Source: Tanypteryx hageni (Eukaryota; Arthropoda; Insecta; Odonata; Petaluridae). From it: a DNA stretch of 64,000 nucleotides. The stretch spans positions 190,747,144 through 190,811,143 of the forward strand of contig CM054112.1 in the NCBI GenBank assembly GCA_028673005.1, read 5' to 3'. Under the pieces are notes generated by a model, which saw only the letters and a list, made by a program, of their open reading frames with translations, did no database searches and was not told the origin of the DNA. Shown in pieces: positions 23,117-34,050 of this stretch (position 1 is its first letter; each line of letters starts with the position of its first letter). The position numbers were made by a program, and so were the translations under genes.

Positions 23117-23681
23117 AAAAAAATCTGATGTGGCCACCACATGACTTTCTCCATACCTGTAGTATTTCTAAAAAATTCCAAATAGGTTAAATTATATTAA
23201 ATGTTTTAAGGAACTGCGAGAAAATTTTGAAGACTTTACAAAGAACAGAAATAAACTGAAACCATAGCCTTCTGGTATTGGGCATAGCCCTGAAGCTCCA
23301 ACAATCCAAATATAATAAAATCCCAGGTTCGTTCGTACGTTCGTCCGTTCGTGCGTAACTGGTGGTAAAAATACATTTAAAAACGGATAACTTGATCAAA
23401 TATGTACATATAACAATGAATTTTGGCGGATATGGTTACCACACCACCTACCGGCGACTATTGTAAACACATTACGCTCCTTTTTATTTTCTTAATTGTT
23501 GGAGCTTCGGGGCTATATCCAATATCAGAAGGCTACAGTTTGAGTTTATTTCTGTTCTTTGTAAAGTCTTTATATATTTCTCGCATTTCCTTCAAATATT
23601 TATTATCATTTAAACTATTTGGAATTATTAGATATATTACAGGTATGGAGATAGTCATGTGGTGACCACATCAGATTTTTT
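23117..23681. mobile_element. Inverted-repeat (foldback/MITE-like) element, copy 1
   Basis: The left arm (about 23117-23306) and right arm (about 23494-23681) are imperfect reverse complements over about 190 bases. The termini read AAATCTGATGTGG and CCACATCAGATTT. The arms share TTCTGGTATTGG, AGAAATAAACT and CTCCATACCTGTA-type blocks in opposite orientation. The centre includes a short TTCG/TACG-rich array at 23327-23357. A second copy with the same arms lies at 60498-61227, so this is a dispersed family. No coding potential was seen. Superfamily is unknown. Confidence 0.85.
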
Positions 23682-23682
23682 A

Positions 23683-24085
23683 ATTTTTGTTTCTTGAGAG
23701 AACCGCCTTCGCGATCGATGTAAACAAAATATGCTATGTTTTGCTCGGTATTTTCTCGAATTTTTATCTCTGAAGCCATAACTCGTAATTATGTGGTCAG
23801 GAAGACTATCTTGCAATAAATGTTGTCCTCTATCCGAATAAACTTTTTAAATCATACCTCACAGATCATGTAAGGGCGTGGGATAGAAAAACATGGATTT
23901 AAATTTTTGTTTGCCGAGAGAACTGCCTTAGAGATCGATGTAAACAAAATACTCGGAATTTTCTCGAATTATCTCCGAAACCATAACTCGTAATTATGTG
24001 GCCTCGCGGACTTTCTTGTAGTAAATGTTCTCTATCCGAATAAATATTTAAATCTATATCTTACAGATCATATAAGAGCCAGGGA
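23683..24085. repeat. Tandem duplication of an about 200-bp unit
   Basis: Unit A (about 23683-23882) and unit B (about 23901-24085) share long direct similarity. Common blocks include GATCGATGTAAACAAAATA, CATAACTCGTAATTATGTGG, CTCTATCCGAATAAA and ACAGATCAT, with small indels. The units follow directly after the inverted-repeat element. No open frame spans them. Confidence 0.85.
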
Positions 24086-24360
24086 GAGTAATGTTTGGTA
24101 TGTCATTGTTGCTTGATGGATGCCATTTAACGAGGTACGAGTATAAGTTTATTAAAATAATCATGTAAAGTGGAAGTTATCATTGAGGGATTCAGTTAAA
24201 AATCACAATTGGGCGCTGAATTTTAATAACGATCGCTCATACTTAATTAAAATAAAATCCGTCCTGCGCTCTAGCAGATGAAAGTTACGACTGACGGACG
24301 GACCAGACGTGCCCATAAGGCGTTCCGCTATTACCGCTTCGCTGGTAAAGGACGCCTAAA

Positions 24361-24680
24361 AAGCGGATAATTGACAAGAGTAAACACCCACTTCCGGTTG
24401 ACCGATTTTTATCAAAAACTAATCAGCACCTCTTTCTTTAACAAAAATGTCAAATATAAAATTTCACACTGATCTGATTAATAGTTTCTGAGTTAGAGCA
24501 CCCACAAAATTCCGGTCACAGACACAAACACAGACATACCCACAGTCTTCATCGAGAAAATAATCAAAACGTGTTCAGGAGACCTGAAAACATGTATTTC
24601 CATTGAAATCTCTAATTCGATTTTTTTCATGAAAGCAATACTTTCTATGCATGTCCTGCTTTGTATATATGGAGAAGGTA
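24361..24680 (-). repeat. Dispersed repeat shared with 59.9-60.5 kb
   Basis: Blocks here are the reverse complement of the tandem units at 59884-60470. They include GAGTAAACACCCACTTCC, TTGACCGATTTTTATC, AAACTAATCAG and AAAACGTGTTCAGGAGACC. In both places the repeat lies beside a copy of the inverted-repeat element, so the two may be parts of one composite element. There is no coding capacity. Confidence 0.8.
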
Positions 24681-27519
24681 AATAGGCATGATGCTACAAA
24701 CGTAGGCAACCAGCAATGCATCGCATCTGCGATTCTTTACTCCGCTGGAAAGGGAGCAGTCGGTGAACAGAAGCGCCACACATAATTTGTTCTGCAATTT
24801 TTCCCTCATTTGTTTTTATTGTTTCAACTCTGGTTGTGTTCCCAGAGTTAAATATTAGAAATGGATGAAACGAATAATACTGGAAATTTGCGTTTTTTAT
24901 GCCGTCGTGGCATCTTGAGCCTTTGTTCATGCGAGGCCGACTGTTTGATATCAAGTGAACATATTTTAAAACCCAATAATCCTATATGTTTCTATACTTA
25001 AGTATTCGATTAGAGTGTATATTTATTTCTCTAGGAAGGCCGCATGCATTCGATTGCATCCCTTATATAGTTGGGGTCTAATTTCTCTAGCGAACTTACC
25101 TACTTGTCATGAATTGAGTCAATGTCTTTATTTTTGTATTTCTATTCACAAGTTCTGCATGGTGATGGTGTCATGGTGATGGTGTATCATGTTTATGGAC
25201 CCTGTTAACCTAGAGCATTTTAGCCTAATACATTTCAGCATATGTGACGTACATTATCTTTCCACTTCAGCAATGTCCATCTCTTTTTCTTATGAGGTTT
25301 TAGTCAGTTAGGTCGAGGGATGGTCTACACTAGGAGCAAGCGCATGGTGACAGTTCGCGATTATTTTTCCTTTCCGCGTGCCCGAAACATTGGCCCAAGG
25401 CCTCGCGAAAAAATGCGAGGCGGCAATGGGGAAGTGTCGGGTTTGAGGACAGAAGGTGCCAAGTGACCTGATTCCCTTATTCTCACCACCAAAAACGCCG
25501 AGTGAACTATTCCCCTTGGCCCACGTATCGAGTTCACCAAATTGACGGAAGAGTTGGTAAAAAGAGTAACGGCATTGATTATTAAACGAAAAAAGGGGAT
25601 GAGGGTCAAGGAGTTTTACCCGGAAACCGTGTCGCCATTTGGCAGATTTTGTCATTCGCGGATATTATCCGCTTGAATTGTGTAACGCGCAAAAAGTGCT
25701 GGCGAGTAGAGATTTGTTTTTCTCTGCCTCTCGACTAAAAATAGTTGGTAGTATTCTTTCGTTTGAGGTTAGTAGAAGTCAACAGCGGACAAAACAGACC
25801 AGCTTAAACACAAATTATTTATCCTATAGCCGATGCCGTGTTTTTCTCACCTGCTCGTAGATTCAAACAGAATTATTTGCCTCGTGTACTCATTTTTTAA
25901 GGTTGTGGTTGATGCAAACGTCAACATGTTATTGACAGAATAGTTTGATTCAAAGTACTTGCGCAAACATTTTTTGCGGTCATATGAATCAATACGGACG
26001 TAGTTGGTGCAAAAAGCGAATTGCTTAATTGAGAACCTGTCAAAAGATTGCCTTTCCAAAGAAGTGAATTGATGGCATTATTGACTGTGCGTGTTTGTTT
26101 TTTGCGCGATGAACAATGTTTATATTCAGTAATGGCCATGTTATGTGCACGCAATGTTTGCTCCTAATAAGGAACCACGCATGAACCCCTTTTTCGATAA
26201 TTATTAACCGTGGCGAAGTAAGATAAAGCCTACAGCTGCTATTAATGGGATTCCAAACATTTTCTTTCGCTTTCGTGTTTTGTATCATAAATGGAGTAAC
26301 GATAAAAAACTCCCACCTTGGGATTCGGTCTTGCTATTATTATTACTGACCTTGCTTATTTTTAGCGCGGTTAACATAATAAGCCTCAATTCAACATGGA
26401 ATTATAGAGTTCGTCTAAAATGATGAGCAAGCCTTGATATCCCGATAAAATGTTTGAAAGGGAACATTTGGAGATGAGCATTTACGACCAATAGAGACTC
26501 TTCCGGAATTAATCAGGTTCTCATTCAGATTGAATCATCTTATCGTTGAATATAAACCTCTTTTCTTCCTTTGGATGGGATTATTAAAATCGTTCATTTT
26601 TTTCAGTTCCGAGCAGCTCCGAAAATGTGCCAAAATAATTTTATATCGCCTCGTTATCCGTTAAAATTCACTCATCCGTTCACGAGGAAGGCGAGCGGAT
26701 TTTTAGTTTCAGCTTCTTATTTTTTTAAATTTACGAGACGTCACGGCTTTTTTATTATCCGTTACTCTCCGCCCATAACTACCGCCGACGTAATTGTACG
26801 CTGCGCGTATTACGACCTCGCCGTTCTCATATGTATACAGGAAAACCACACCGTGCACGCACACAACAGGTACATACACGACAGCGTCGCATGATTTATC
26901 GGTCGAGGAGATGCTCGCGTGCGAATCACGTGAAGGTCTCTTTTTACCGCGGGACGTCTTTGACTCTGTCGGAGCAAGGTCGCCTTGAGGCTTACCCTTA
27001 ACATGCGAGAAGGAACGGGACAAGGCTTTCTCCCCGGCTTTTTTTCTTTCCTGTTCGTTTAAGCGGTTTCGGACGCGGGAAGGCATACTCTCGAAGGAGA
27101 CTTTGTAGAGAACGGTGTTAGTTTTTACCCTCCCTCACTCTTCCCGTTCTTATTTTTTTTTCTCTCCCGAGATTACTCCCGCGTAAAACGTTTGCACAGC
27201 GCAATGTCGTAACCGCCGCCTTATCGCCTCGAAAGGGATCAGTCCTTTCGATAATGACTCGCGTTTGGCGATTTAAAACTAGCTAGCCAGCGGGTTTTCT
27301 TTGGATAATTTTTTTTTTAAGGAGCTGATTTGTCAACGCTTCCGAAAACAAACTACTTATTTTTTTTATTTTCTCAGATACCTATTATAAAGAGAAGAAG
27401 TGTTACGGTCGTAAAAAAATTTGACTTCGAGATCTTGATGGATATGCATGCCCTTACAGAGTTCTAAAAAGTAGTTTATGCTATTCTGTTTGTACTGGTA
27501 TGTCTGTGCGTGGCTATAG
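24681..27519. other. No gene recognised
   Basis: Frames of up to 125 codons on either strand lack domains. The sequence is moderately AT-rich, with a GC-richer part at 26760-27090. A short tandem CATGGTGATGGTGT-type repeat is visible at about 25158-25186. Confidence 0.4.
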
Positions 27520-27760
27520 GGCAGGAGTCTTCAACCTTTTTAGGCTGGTTTCCAAAGGAAACATAGCCTTATGAAATTGTCGTGTATGTGTGTCCCCCAC
27601 TAACAACTTTTGCATCAATGGACCGATTTTCATGAAACTTGCAATGAGGCTCCTGCTGCCACGGCCCACCTCCGGGCTGCATTTTATTTGGCGAGGATTG
27701 AAGTCCTGGGTTCGATTCCAGGACAGCTTTTTCCCTATTTGTTTTACATAGGGGTTTCAA
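27520..27760 (+). repeat. Repeat fragment with hAT-like start and tRNA-like B box hairpin
   Basis: GGCAGGAGTCTTCAACCTTT at about 27520-27539 resembles a hAT terminus of the CAGnnnTnnnCAACCTTT type. At 27703-27724 a perfect 7-bp stem encloses GTTCGATT, giving GGTTCGATTCC, which is an exact Pol III B box and T-arm. No A box or complete tRNA fold lies upstream at the right distance, so this is not a tRNA gene. A tRNA-derived SINE fragment is more likely. Confidence 0.5.
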
Positions 27761-30700
27761 ATCCATCGTGCAGAGATGTTTTCTTTAATAAGGTAACTCT
27801 ACCCATTATGGCTAAGCTTTATTAATTTTTAAGCACTTTTCCCAAATATTCAAAGTAAAACTAACATAATGTACTCTTAGACAGTTTATTTAAGTAAACA
27901 GAAAAAAAAGTTACAACTATAACGCCTCAACATGGAATTACTGGTTAGCGTTTTTGTAAAACCTTGCTGTTAGAAACATATATGTATGATCGCAATATGG
28001 CCAATGGGTTATTCTTCAAAACTTCACAAAAAATAAGAGTACAAGAATATGAAATATTTATCAAGTACTTGTATCAAAATTCTAATGCTCGATTGCTCAA
28101 AAATGGTTACAATATATTGTCGGTAGGCAAAAATAACTAAAAATGGGAGAACAAAATTTAAGATTCTAATTTTACACAGATCAAAATCGTAAAATTGTAC
28201 CACAAAAGATTTAGGCACACGAGGTCAAAATTTCATTTAAATAAAGAAATGAGCAACAAAATGAGATCTAAAATAATTAAAAAAATTCATTGTCATTATT
28301 TAAGGCTCACAAAATGGGCAATGTGGCCTATATAAGCCGTATTGGGGAGACTTGGACTAGTAAAACATATTCCGTTGGAACCTCATGACATTTCAATGAA
28401 TTGCCAAACCAATCACACCACTAATAGTGCAGACAAATTGTCTTGTAGAATGCCTAAGGTCAAATTAATTCATTAACTTTTACCTGTACAAACAATGACT
28501 TAACCAATGTCTTGATATTAGATACACATAACCACAAACGCTGATCTCAAACAAAACACTCCAGCAAATTCAGTAAACTAAGCGCGCCCAGCAGAATTCC
28601 ATATAAACACAGTTTTTAGCAGTCTACCGATATACTGCGACCACCATTTATGAATTTTGTCACGAAGTACGTTTGATATGGTGATTAGGCCATATTGGGG
28701 AACAGGCCATATTGGGTTAAGTTACCTTACTTTAAAATATCTTAAAATTGTGATATCGGAGCGGGGTTTCTACTCTTCTACGGGGAAAAGAATGTAGATT
28801 AATTCTTATCACACAATTTTTATAATTGATCGTATTTTCTTGAATTTCTAGCAAAACATAGCGTTTTTGCGTTTTAAATCACATTTTATCGGATTGTTGC
28901 CATGGAGATGATTATTACCGAACTCGGCTTTAGCATAGACGGGTGGATAAATGGGTTATTTTCTTTTCCGCTCGACTCCTCTTCAGCATTGGACAGTTCA
29001 TCCAGACATATTAACGTATCAACAGTAACATTTATTAAATTCGTTTATTTAAAAAAATACATGAAAAATATAAAGTCAGAAAGAATTTTGACATTGCTTT
29101 TAGTATTTTAAACCTGATAATGCTTTATTTATGTTTTCCAATTTTTCTTTATCATTGATCATTGGAATGACTAGCTTATACTGAAACATTTTCTGTCAAT
29201 ATAAATAATCAATTCGGAACGTCAACTTTGGGAAACCAGCCTGTACTAGTCCTGGTTTGAACTTCTTGTTTTTGATGACGTACTCTTGAGAGAATTTTTA
29301 AAAATAGTCTCGTACCCCCTAGCAGATATAAAAAATGATTAGTATATGAACAATTTCATTTTTATTAAAATCCATTACTGATGTTCATAATTGTAAATAA
29401 TAAAACTGTGGTAGATATCTATTATGAATATAATCTACGACCATGTGGGACCTCTTTCATTTAAAAAGACCTACCGAGATTTCAATTATTGACTGTGTTA
29501 CAAGAAAGAATTTTCTATTCCAGTTCCTCCTTTTCCTTAAAGACGTCCCAAAAACTTTTTATAAAATTATTCCTAATCGTAAAATCAGAGCCTTTGATTC
29601 CGAAGTCGTGTTTGAAAGCTGAAATAAGAAGAAAGTTTATAATCTTTAACATTTTCGCGTACACCTTTAACACGCTGCACGCAAAACCCCTGATTTAGGG
29701 TCTAAATCGTTGAACATAATCTCAATAAATCTCGTATTTATGTTGTGTATCACCCGATATGGAAATCTAGTCCAAATGAACCATATCGCGCGACAATGAA
29801 GGGTAGTCTATTCTTGTCAATTTTCACAAAATGTCACTTTATTAAAAAAAATGGCTGGAAGGAATTTAATTAAAATTCATCCAATTAAAGAGATCGTCGC
29901 TTTAAACAACATCACATGATCCGTTTGCTTAAAAAAGTAAGTAATGTTATATTATATGACGTTTTACGTCCAGCTACCTACAAGCTGTCCATTAAAAAAT
30001 TTAACCAGTGAAATTATCGTATGGACTAGACACTAGAGGCTTACGGGTATGAGAAAGTTCGTGCAATGTTTGTCGCACCGATTTTTTGCGAGTATCCTTT
30101 GTCGCGGGTCGCCTTATGAAAGCCTCCTAGATAGGAATGGTCCCCGCGGTCGTAACGAAAGGAACTGAGACCGAAAAAAAATAAAGTGGAGCGAGGTCGT
30201 TCGTATCTAAAAACGAGTACAATTACTCGGGTGCGCGAGTGCGTGCGAAAACCCGACGGCGTTGAAGATGGGAACCCGTCTCACGTTCCGTTCCAACCTT
30301 TCTCCCAACTCTCCTAGGTGGGTGGATGGGTGTGCCGCTTCGGATCGCATTGCTCCTGGGGCTTAGCAATTTTGCCGTTTTGATTCACTCGTAAATTTTG
30401 CGGGATGTTAGTGTCATGATGTTATTTTTAACGTCCTGGCTGCTTCCGTTTCGTCTTTTATTTTACCATCTGGAAGGTACTCGCCTCGGATTGAAGACGA
30501 GTTTTTACGATGAATAATTCATACCCGGAGCCGGGTTTGCGGCGGAGTCTTCTTTCGTTTTATTGCCGGATATTATGTGTGTTTTTCGCGAGGTATTTTG
30601 GGATGGTCGCGCGAGATATTAATGACTGATGATTGCGGATGAAATAATGATCGGAAAGTGTTTCGCTTCTTTGCCGTGCAGGCTTAGTTGAAAAAATATC

Positions 30701-32039
30701 GTAGCATTAATGAATACGCTTGGATGGGCTGGAGTATGAAACTATGGTTTTTTTACATCTCGGTGATGGAGAGTTTTAATGAAAATGCAGTCGGTATGAG
30801 TCTTAATAATCCTGGAGTTTAATTAAAGTAAATATGCATTACATTTGATTTATCGCTTGCGCTTTCTGGAGGCAAAGCATACGCTAGAGTGTTTAAGCAA
30901 TGATTGATAAACCCCTGGTGCTCAATCTCTTCTGTTCGTAGTCCACATCAGCATTCATCGCAGGCCACAGGAAAATACAATCGAATAATTTAAGGAAATT
31001 GAAGGCTTCAAGTCGGAGTTTAATGTTGACTTATTATATTTGTTTTATACTTATTTATCTCTTACGGGAATAGGGAGCTAAAGGCAAAACCTATTGATTT
31101 CATAATTCCCTTTTTCCACTTTACGTTAAATTGTATCCTTAAATTGATAAACTCATGGCGGGTCGGATGAAAGCACTCGTTGAAATGTATGTGGCCCTCG
31201 GGCCGTTGTTCGGGTACCCACTGTGATTAACCATGCGAACTGTTTTTATTTGCCTTCCCTGCAAAACGATTCGAGTTATTCGCATTTGCTTCCATTCCTT
31301 TAATGAATACAATTATCTCCGTTAATCCCCGGAATTCCTTTCAGCCCTCGTCCCTCGTGAAGAAATTTTTTAAAAATGTTTCGCAAATATTCTAACCTCC
31401 TAGCCACTTACGGACGTCCATAAAAATTAACCCCTTAAAAACTTTTGAATGCGAAACTCCTTTTGATACACCGAAAACGGCATAGCGAAGAGTTACTTAT
31501 GCAAAATCGTGACAGGAATTTTTTCCCGGCTATATCCGCTACGAAAAAACAAAATAAAATAGCCGAACGGAAAGGATGACTGTTTCGCATATCTACACGG
31601 CTTGTTTGCGTCGAGGAAGAGTCATGGATAGGCACAGCGAGAGAAAGAAAAAGGGCGGCCGGCCATCCATCGCCCTCTGCACTCACAAATGGCGGCGTCC
31701 TCTTTGAGTCATCTCTCTCTTTCTCTCCTCCTTCCCTCCAATTCCTCCCCGATGCCCTCTTTCTTTCTCTCTCCCGACCTCTCCCTTCTCAACAGCGCGC
31801 GAGTGTGACGGGACCTCTGTCGCAGCATCCCTGCGGACCAATTAAACAATTGGCGGAGTCTCTCCCTCCCCATTTTCCCTCTCGGCCGTCCTTTCTCCCT
31901 TTTTCGCCGCCGTCTCCCTTTCTTCCCCTCTCGATTCCCATCGCCCAGCGACGGTTGTTAAATTTTGTACTAGGGAAATTTTTTATGAAAAGTAGGTACT
32001 CGAGGATTATCGAGCTCAACCTATTGCCGAAAACAAATT
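27761..32039. other. No gene recognised
   Basis: The stretch 27761-29700 is AT-rich. Positions 30060-30400 are GC-richer with many CpGs. Two GGCCATATTGGG strings lie close together at about 28689-28719. A possible hAT-like right end (CCCACTG) lies at about 31190-31222. CT-rich blocks occur at 31705-31790 and 31855-31945. Nothing encodes a recognisable protein. Confidence 0.4.
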
Positions 32040-32265
32040 AAAGAATAAACAATTCAATATAAAACACTGAAAAAGTACTTATCTTAGGTATCTCCAATAA
32101 CCATCTCGAGTTATGAAAAACCAGATGCTCATTTCAGCTACAATACAGCCGTCATCAGTGGTGATTCAGCGAAAGTAGAATCCTGTTATAGCTATTGAAG
32201 ATACCTAAGATAAGTAGGCAGTTGCTTTTAGATTTTTTTATATTGCAGTGTTTATTCTTGAATTA
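32040..32265. mobile_element. Foldback element, family F copy 1
   Basis: The arms at about 32040-32110 and 32180-32262 are inverted copies. They share ACTTATCTTAGGTATCT opposite AGATACCTAAGATAAGT, plus a matched pair of ATATAAA-containing ends. The centre carries, on the minus strand (32132-32158), a hairpin motif CTGATGA, then GGCTG...TAGCT, then GAAA. Related copies lie at 38030-38275, 61565-61840 and 61920-62065. There is no coding capacity. The element is a MITE-like foldback of unknown superfamily. Confidence 0.78.
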
Positions 32266-33689
32266 GGCCCTCGTTGTTTTTTTTAATACTTAATAGAGTT
32301 TCTGTGGCCTCTTGATCTCAAGGCCTCAGAGCTGTAGCCCTGTTAGCCCGTTCCTACTAGATCCGTCCCTGCCATTGTCTCATCTATTGCTTCATCTCCC
32401 TATTGTCTATATACCTCTCACAACCAGAGAGGACGTCCTATCCTCCCACGCCGTACTCGTATTTTTCTTCCTCTTACACTAACCCCATAGGGAGAGGAGA
32501 GATTGAGAGGGATGATGTAAGAAAGGGTATCTCAAATTTATTGGATAATGTCCTTCTGATGGAGTGTATCTGAGGCGGAGAGTTGGGAGTAGGAAGGATG
32601 GATGGAGAGCGACTTCGCAATGCCTTTCACCGTTTTTCTCGTCTTCTTTCCCTTTTGGCTCCCTTAGGTCGGAACGGCGGCGTGGGCGGAAGGGCGGGTC
32701 CTGGGTCAGGTCCTCCACGGTCGCATCCATTTCCTTCCGCCCCTCACTTCGCTCCCTTTCCCTCTCGATTCTATTCTCTCCCTGCCCCTACCCTTTCAAA
32801 CTTTTTATTTTCGTTTTTCCTCTCCTCCCTTCTCTGCCTCATGCGTTCCACTCGCTCGCCTTTTTGGAAACGTATTTCGTAAAATGCCGAGCATGTCGAA
32901 AATTCCTCGCGATCCGTGAATTTATGGGCGATGACGTGGTTCGAATTTTTTAGGAGATAAAGAAAAGGAAATTTTTATTATTGCCTTTGCTTGCCCTATC
33001 CGTTTTCTCTGATGCGCGTCTACTGATTGTAGATAAAAGCAAGGGCAGTACTTTCAACCGAGTGAAATATTTCAACGACGGAGTAAATTTTCTCTTCCAA
33101 AGCAGAAGTTTCTTTTGCGGATGGCTGTTGGTTCTGGATCGGTTTGTCAGTGTCTCATGTGTCCCTTTCTTCCACTCTCTTTCCCTCTCTCTCTCCTCAG
33201 ATTCACCTTACATCGAGGTTTGAGAAATGGCGACAGGTGCATTTAATAGGTACCACGAACGATTCCGTAAGTGATTTTGCTCCGGGGCAAACCGTGCAAA
33301 ACAAACAAATCGTGGAGCCGATGCAAATTTTCAGGGCCTAACGGTGAACCCGAACGTGAGTGATCGTTTGCTTAAACATTTTTGCATTGAGTACCCCGCC
33401 TTCGGTTACGAAATTAAAATTTATTTAAAAATTCATCATGCTGTCTTCTAATGAGAAGCCTTGTTACCAACAAGAGGGATCGATTTCATCCTATGGATGG
33501 TCGTTGCCGTTTATTTTCCGAGATGAGTCATGGCGACGCAGTTGTAAACTGTGCTCGAGTTCTTTTTGGATGCCGATGGCATCAAAATGTCTTAATGTTT
33601 CGTCAATGCAGCCATGTGATTTTTTCGCGGTAATTTTCTAAATTATAGCCTTTCGCGTACGAAAAACAATCTAGAGATGCAGAAGTTAT
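32266..33689. other. No gene recognised; CT-rich block
   Basis: Pyrimidine-rich sequence at about 32735-32850 produces open frames on both strands with no domain. A (CT)n run lies at about 33176-33200. Confidence 0.4.
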
Positions 33690-34050
33690 GTTTCAGAGAT
33701 ATAGAGGAACTCAATGGTCACATACTAATGCATGTTCCCAGCTGATTCACCTCTTGCCTACGCGCAATGGGTATCTAAGAGGTAGTGCAATGAATAGCTG
33801 GATAGCAAGGAAGAAGAGAAACCCGGTGCCGGCATTAGCCTACCTTAACGAAGAACACCAAGGGAGCCAACGGCTTAACGTCCCTTCCGAAGGACGTAAC
33901 GCTGAATTTGCGCGATCTCCCCAAACCACACAAATAGGGGACCAGGCGACCTTGGAAAAAATCCTACTTACGCAGGATTCGTGCCCGCTGCCTTTTCAAG
34001 CAGCAGGCGAGTAGCAGCCAGCGTCCTAACCACAACACCATCGGCGCCCC
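33690..34050 (-). mobile_element. tRNA-derived SINE
   Basis: On the minus strand the element starts at about 34050 with GGGGCGCCGATGGTG. A tRNA-like head follows, with GTTGTGGTTAGGACGC as a good A-box region and GGGCACGAATCCTGCG as a B-box region at about 33975-33990. The body contains ACGTCCTTCGGAAGGGACGT, then TAAGCCGTTGGCTCCCTTGG, a block that looks like a conserved SINE central domain. About 150 further bases run to the 3' end near 33690. The open frame at 33688-34014 on the plus strand is the SINE read backwards, not a gene. The 3' boundary is approximate and no target duplication was identified. Confidence 0.78.

Noticed and set aside
23327..23357. Short regular TTCG/TACG array as a CRISPR or satellite
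   Set aside because: It is only about 30 bases of simple repeat inside a transposon centre. There are no spaced repeats, and the DNA is eukaryotic.
27610..27825. Open frame of 71 codons with a protein-like start
   Set aside because: It runs through the tRNA-like B box of a repeat fragment and has no domain.
33688..34014. Open frame of 108 codons (plus)
   Set aside because: This is the reverse strand of a tRNA-derived SINE.
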